DNA of 9,634 bases, taken from the NCBI GenBank assembly GCA_030040815.1, contig JASHSZ010000618.1, forward strand, positions 1 through 9,634, written 5' to 3'. The position numbers and the translations under genes are program-made. Positions 6,347-9,634 of this stretch are shown in pieces. Every line of letters starts with the position of its first letter. The first letter of the stretch is position 1. The notes below the pieces were generated by a model that did not search any database, had not been told where the DNA came from, and saw only the letters and a program-made list of their open reading frames with translations. This stretch comes from Streptosporangiaceae bacterium (GTDB lineage Bacteria > Actinomycetota > Actinomycetes > Streptosporangiales > Streptosporangiaceae).

Positions 6347-7679
6347 CGACTTCGATGTAGGTGATGACCACGCCACCGGTGTAGGTACCGGCCGGCGTGC
6401 CCGCCGGGATGGTCAGCGTCAGCGTCGGGTCAAGGGCGTCGGTTCCGAAGCCCGCACCCGCGAGCGCCTCAGCCAGCACCGCCGGGCCTGCAGTCACGCC
6501 GATGTCCGCCGACGACGGGCCGAGCGTGGCCCCGCCCTCGACGGTGCCGGCCGGCGTCCAGCCCAGGTCGTCACTGGGAATGGAGGTGATCGTGGCGCCG
6601 GCCGGCAGCCTCGAGCCGACGAAGTTGGTGGTCTCCTCGCCGTACACCGCCCAGCCAGGGTAGGTGTTGCGGGAGTCCGACACCATGACGGTTCCCAGGC
6701 TCCCGGTGGCCGACGTTCCGGTGGAGTTCAGAGTCAGCGTGGCCGCAGTGGTGGGAATCGTGATGGAGAAGGTACCGGTTTGACCGATCGTCACCGAGGT
6801 CGTAACGGTGCCGGCCGTTTGGGTGCCCGACGCAACCACCGTGTACGACAAGGTAGCCGAGGTGGATGCGTTGTAGCTAGCAGTGTTGGTTGGCGTGAAC
6901 GTCGCCGACAGCGACTCCGTGCCCGCTGCGGCAAACGTCGTGGTTGTCGTGGCCGTTCCGGTAGTACCGGAGTAGGTCACGGGCGCCGGAGTGGAGTTGA
7001 TGGCCGTGGTGCCGTTGAAGAACGTCACCGTGCCGGCCGGGGTGCTGGAGCTAGCTCCGGTCACGGTCGCGGTCAGGGTGACAGTCGCACCCACCGTGGC
7101 CGAGGTCGGGCTGGCCGACAGCACAGTGGTTGTGTTCACGGCCGGCGCAGGCGTGCTGACCGAGTACGAGGTACCAGCCGAGTTGAGGCTAACCTCGATG
7201 TCCTGGTAGTAAACGGCAGTGCCCGCGGCGACCGTGCCGAGAGCGCTGGCCACCGACGAGCACTTCACTACCCACTCGGTGCTGCCGCCATCTGGCACGT
7301 CGGCGTCAGAGAGCAGGTTGAGGACCGTGTCTGCCAGACCCTGCCCGGCCGCGATCGCGCTGCTGCCGGACAGGTTCACCACACCGGAAACCGTTGTGAA
7401 CGAGGCCGGCGAGCTGCCGTAGTTGACCTCCTGGAGCTCAGCTGTGTCCTGGAAGCCGGTCGGGCATCCGTCCGCCGTGCCCCAGGTCGTGGTGGTAGCC
7501 GAGGTCCCTGTGGTCGGGCTCAGTTCCACCGTGCCGAGCGTCGGGTCGGTGCCGACCACGGCGTTCGCGGGCGCCGCGATGAGCAGCATCCCCCCAACGC
7601 ATGCGCCGGCCGCTCCGAGCGTGAGCACCGTGCGGCCCAGCCGCCCGGTGCTCGCCCATTTCAGTTTGAGACCTTTCAT
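6339..7679 (-). CDS. Secreted surface protein: GCPxG domain, bacterial Ig-like domain, WxL-like C-terminal domain
   Basis: The 446-residue Thr/Ser/Ala-rich protein is secreted, with a signal peptide ending AAPANA (cleaved after residue 40). Domain 1 (about 48-175) has TTTTWGTADGCPTGFQDTAEL, YGSS, GQGL and TEWVVKC, with C72 and C140. It is related to the lipoprotein encoded at 2193-2849. Domain 2 (about 183-282) is a bacterial Ig-like repeat (LSASPTSATVGATVTLTATV...GTVTFFNG...LSATFTP). Domain 3 (about 290-446) resembles a WxL-type wall-binding domain, with VSDSRNTYPGWAVYGEETTNF, LGWTP (Trp374) and the closing LTIPAGTPAGTYTGGVVITYIE. The strict W-x-L triplet is not present: the two Trp motifs read WAV and WTP. 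There is no LPxTG and no membrane anchor, so retention would depend on wall or partner binding. ATG 7679 has GGGGAG 11 nt upstream. The gene sits between the PstS-like and DUF916-like genes. A structural or adhesive role is inferred. Confidence 0.88.
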   Translation of the reverse strand: MKGLKLKWASTGRLGRTVLTLGAAGACVGGMLLIAAPANAVVGTDPTLGTVELSPTTGTSATTTTWGTADGCPTGFQDTAELQEVNYGSSPASFTTVSGVVNLSGSSAIAAGQGLADTVLNLLSDADVPDGGSTEWVVKCSSVASALGTVAAGTAVYYQDIEVSLNSAGTSYSVSTPAPAVNTTTVLSASPTSATVGATVTLTATVTGASSSTPAGTVTFFNGTTAINSTPAPVTYSGTTGTATTTTTFAAAGTESLSATFTPTNTASYNASTSATLSYTVVASGTQTAGTVTTSVTIGQTGTFSITIPTTAATLTLNSTGTSATGSLGTVMVSDSRNTYPGWAVYGEETTNFVGSRLPAGATITSIPSDDLGWTPAGTVEGGATLGPSSADIGVTAGPAVLAEALAGAGFGTDALDPTLTLTIPAGTPAGTYTGGVVITYIEVAP

Positions 7680-7737
7680 CTGCGGGATTTCTCCCCTTCC
7701 TGTTAGCCGGCTCGCGCAGCTGCGCGGCCGACGGCGG

Positions 7738-7759
7738 ATCGTCCCGGCTGTGGGACGAT
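7738..7759. terminator. Hairpin behind the PstS-like gene (second of a pair)
   Basis: ATCGTCCC (7738-7745) and GGGACGAT (7752-7759) form a perfect 8-bp stem with a 6-nt loop. It lies 6 nt beyond a larger hairpin in the 201-nt gap ahead of the WxL-like gene. There is no U-tract. Confidence 0.5.
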
Positions 7760-7765
7760 GGCCGC

Positions 7766-7800
7766 GTGCCTGCCCGGGCATTCCGGGTCCGGGCAGGCAC
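7766..7800. terminator. Strong hairpin behind the PstS-like gene
   Basis: GTGCCTGCCCGG (7766-7777) and CCGGGCAGGCAC (7789-7800) form a perfect 12-bp stem with an 11-nt loop. In transcription order it starts 81 nt after the PstS-like stop. It is probably a partial terminator or mRNA-stabilising element that lets the binding protein be made in excess. A weaker 6-bp stem (7849-7854 with 7868-7873) lies between it and the stop. Confidence 0.6.
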
Positions 7801-7880
7801 CCGGCGGTCTCAGGTGGCCTGCGGAGCGGTCACCGGCCTAAGGAGCCGGCCGTGTCCCTCCGCGGGCCACGGCGGGGAAT

Positions 7881-9425
7881 TTAGTACGGGGCGGGGTAAC
7901 CCGAGGGCTCGCCCACGGTCAGGTCCGGCACAGCCAGCTCGACGGACGAGGTGTCGCCGCAGTCCACGGTCTCCCCGGCCTGGGTGTCCTGCGGGAGCGT
8001 GGCGAACCCGTAGTGCCCGATCAGCACGCTGTCCGAGCACAGCGCGGAGCCGGTGCCGGAGAACAGCGCGGCAAGGCCGGCGTCGTAGGTGCCGTCCTCG
8101 TTCCCGTTGCCGTCCAGGTACTGGACGGTGCCATTGCTGCCGCTAGTTCCCGGGGTGCCGAGAATGCGGCCGGCCAGCACCACGTTGTAGACCAGGCGCC
8201 AGATTGGGTACATGGCGTTGATCTTCGCGTTCCCGGTCGAGGTGCCGCCGGAGGCCGTGTAGTTGCCCAGCGTGCCGGTGTAGGGCGCGATGGGAGTGGT
8301 TGGCGCACCCGCGGTGGCCATGTCGTTGACGACCGCGGTGCCGAGCCGCCACTGGCCGTAGCCAGCGGACTGGGCGATGACCTGTGCGACTGAGAGCGGC
8401 CCGACGGCGTTCGGGTCGACGGTGTAGACCAGGCCGTCGTTCTCCTCGACCGCGGTGCCGTCGAGGGTGGAGTCCGCGGTCGCCGCGTTAACGATCGTCT
8501 GGTTGACGCAGGCCGGCAGCGTGGTGCTGCCGGTCAGGTCCGTGAGCCAGGTGTTCCGCGTGCCGGATCCCGACTGCGGGACTTCCAGGTCGACGGGGAT
8601 GGCGGCGGGCTCGCTGGTCGGCGGTGCAGTGATGGACGTGGTACGGACGTAGTAGGTCGTGCTGCCGGACTCGCCGTAGGTGTCGCCGTCCGGCACGGTC
8701 ACGGTGGTGTAATCCGTGGTGCCCTGAGTGAGGACGTCCGTGCAGTTGTAGAAGGTCTTCATGTCGGTCTCGCTGAACTCGCCAGCCTCGGTGATCGCCG
8801 TCGGCTCCGAGGTGACCGTCTCGTTGTCGACCGTCACTGATGTACTCGCGGCAGAGCTGCCCGTCGCGGTGGCCAGGACGTCGCCACCCCACGGGATGTA
8901 CAGCAGGTCACCGTCGGCGTTGGTCGACGGTGCGCTGGACGACCGGGAGAAGTCGATGCAGCCATAACCGGGCTCCTGCGTGCCGCCGTTCGGAGCCCCC
9001 GGCAGGCTGGTGTTGGCGAAGTTCGGGTTGACTGTGTACTCCATCGACGCAACGCCCGCACCCGAGCCGTTCGGCCGGGTGAAGTCGCACTTGGTCGTGC
9101 TACCGGTGGAGTTGCTAACCCCGAACGGCTCCTTCTCTGGCGATATCTCGACGTCATCGGCTGGGGTGCCGTTGTACGAGTCACCGGTGAGCGGATCCAC
9201 CGCGTCGTAGGAGCCGACGGTGCCGTCACCGAGTACCGCGGCGAAGGCATTCATTGCATCCTGGGTTGTGTTCGAGCCGACACCGACGTAGTTGCTCACC
9301 GGGTCCGCCAACGCGGAACCCGCGGTGGCGAGGCCAGCGCCGGCGATGCCGAGCACCGTCGCGCCAACCGCTACCAGGCCGACAAGGGCCCGGCGTCGGC
9401 GAGACTTGGGGGGTTTGAGATACAT
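7881..9425 (-). CDS. PstS-like secreted solute-binding protein (periplasmic-binding-protein type 2 fold)
   Basis: The 514-residue secreted protein is related to phosphate ABC transporter binding proteins of the actinobacterial 'GSxTTQ' branch. The signal peptide has the basic run KSRRRRAL and a hydrophobic core, with cleavage after SALA (residue 40). Landmarks are YVGVGSNTTQDAMNAF (46-61), GSYDAVDP, FTRPNGSGAGVASM (115-128), GYGCIDFSRSS (153-163), LLYIPWGGD, and the anion-binding-type loop PQSGSGTRNTW (283-293). Ser287, Gly288 and Thr289 match the PstS SGT; the position of the classical PstS arginine four residues earlier is Pro283. There is no lipobox, so unlike most Gram-positive PstS proteins it should not be lipid-anchored, and no wall-anchor motif is visible. 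At 514 residues it is longer than classical PstS. ATG 9425 has a GGAAGGAA purine stretch about 10 nt upstream. Longer in-frame starts read through a hairpin and lack a signal peptide. The ligand is probably phosphate or a related oxyanion, but this is unproven. Confidence 0.88.
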   Translation of the reverse strand: MYLKPPKSRRRRALVGLVAVGATVLGIAGAGLATAGSALADPVSNYVGVGSNTTQDAMNAFAAVLGDGTVGSYDAVDPLTGDSYNGTPADDVEISPEKEPFGVSNSTGSTTKCDFTRPNGSGAGVASMEYTVNPNFANTSLPGAPNGGTQEPGYGCIDFSRSSSAPSTNADGDLLYIPWGGDVLATATGSSAASTSVTVDNETVTSEPTAITEAGEFSETDMKTFYNCTDVLTQGTTDYTTVTVPDGDTYGESGSTTYYVRTTSITAPPTSEPAAIPVDLEVPQSGSGTRNTWLTDLTGSTTLPACVNQTIVNAATADSTLDGTAVEENDGLVYTVDPNAVGPLSVAQVIAQSAGYGQWRLGTAVVNDMATAGAPTTPIAPYTGTLGNYTASGGTSTGNAKINAMYPIWRLVYNVVLAGRILGTPGTSGSNGTVQYLDGNGNEDGTYDAGLAALFSGTGSALCSDSVLIGHYGFATLPQDTQAGETVDCGDTSSVELAVPDLTVGEPSGYPAPY

Positions 9426-9463
9426 GGACACCCTGTTCCTTCCGTTCCCTGGGCGCACCGCCG

Positions 9464-9497
9464 TGGTACGCCCGGTGCCGTACCAACCTGCGTACGG
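9464..9497. promoter_or_regulatory. Overlapping GTAC palindromes in the PstS-like leader, possible operator
   Basis: TGGTACG (9464-9470) is mirrored by CGTACCA (9479-9485). The overlapping CCGTAC (9478-9483) is mirrored by GTACGG (9492-9497). Three GTAC cores thus recur at 12-14-nt steps, 39-72 nt before the PstS-like start on the minus strand. I see no clear -10/-35 and no PHO-box-like direct repeat. A dimeric regulator site is plausible but unproven. Confidence 0.35.
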
Positions 9498-9546
9498 ACG
9501 TCCCTGGCCGACCTCCCACACCAGCCAGGGCAGCCTGCGTGGAGAC

Positions 9547-9587
9547 GTGTGGGGTGCCGCGGGCCGCCCGGTCGCGGCACCCCACAC
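9547..9587. terminator. Strong hairpin upstream of the PstS-like gene
   Basis: GTGTGGGGTGCCGC (9547-9560) and GCGGCACCCCACAC (9574-9587) are perfect 14-bp complements. One more G-C pair (9561/9573) leaves an 11-nt loop. It lies 122 nt upstream of the PstS-like start. It may end a minus-strand gene outside the window or belong to the locus leader. The remaining flank (9588-9634) shows nothing recognisable. Confidence 0.5.
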
Positions 9588-9634
9588 CGCGGCGCTTCAC
9601 GGCCGCAGCCGATGCAGCCAGCGCGGCACCCGCG

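Noticed and set aside
5964..7706. Long plus-strand open frame (580 codons) opposite the WxL-like gene
   Set aside because: The composition is almost entirely Arg/Gly/Ala with no domain. It mirrors the third-position GC of the real gene.
2193..9425. LPxTG or related sorting signal that would justify a working sortase
   Set aside because: No LPxTG-like motif followed by a hydrophobic helix and basic tail occurs in any protein of the window. The DUF916-like C terminus is an ordinary membrane anchor.
9366..9425. Tat export of the PstS-like protein from its SRRRRAL segment
   Set aside because: The Arg run lacks the rest of the twin-arginine consensus, and simple basic N-regions are common in actinobacterial Sec signals. 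It is left undecided, with Sec preferred.
9426..9587. PstS-like protein starting at 9587
   Set aside because: It would read through the 14-bp hairpin and the GTAC palindromes and place 54 non-signal residues before a normal signal peptide. ATG 9425 has a purine-rich site at good spacing.
9426..9634. PHO box (PhoP site) ahead of the PstS-like gene
   Set aside because: I looked for GTTCA-type direct repeats at 11-nt spacing on both strands and saw none. The GTTCC repeats at 9435-9450 are the complement of the ribosome binding region.

Overview
The window is very GC-rich, with GC-biased third codon positions, GTG/TTG starts, Sec signal peptides and an actinobacterial lipobox. It looks like a chromosome segment of a filamentous or soil actinomycete (Actinomycetota). 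The sequence alone does not settle the genus. There are no RNA genes, CRISPR arrays or insertion sequences.

Left part (1-2133, plus strand): two translationally coupled genes. The first encodes a GT4-family glycosyltransferase of the MgtA/PimB type. The second encodes a cytoplasmic SGNH/GDSL hydrolase whose GTG start overlaps the glycosyltransferase stop by 4 nt. They probably act together on a cell-envelope glycolipid or glycan.

Right part (2193-9425, minus strand, read right to left): six genes that look like one cell-surface locus. In order they encode (1) a secreted PstS-like solute-binding protein of the 'GSxTTQ' type; (2) a secreted protein with a 'GCPxG' domain, a bacterial Ig-like domain and a C-terminal WxL-like domain; (3) a DUF916-like (WxL-interacting-protein-like) exported protein with one C-terminal membrane anchor; (4) a sortase-fold membrane protein in which the catalytic His and Cys, and apparently the Arg, are replaced; (5) a PstB-type ABC ATPase with an N-terminal extension of about 80 residues; and (6) a lipoprotein whose only domain is the same 'GCPxG' domain found at the N terminus of protein 2. 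Genes 3 and 4 overlap (ATGA), and genes 4 and 5 are 13 nt apart. No PstC or PstA permease gene lies in the window.

The minus-strand locus is rich in strong inverted repeats: a run of hairpins behind the WxL-like gene, two behind the PstS-like gene, one upstream of it, and a perfect 16-bp stem just inside the pseudo-sortase start. Short palindromic GTAC elements in the PstS-like leader may be an operator. The most interesting reading is an undescribed actinobacterial surface assembly. It would combine a WxL/DUF916-like scaffold, a catalytically dead sortase used for binding or assembly, and phosphate-transporter-like binding and ATPase parts. Its biological role cannot be read from the sequence.
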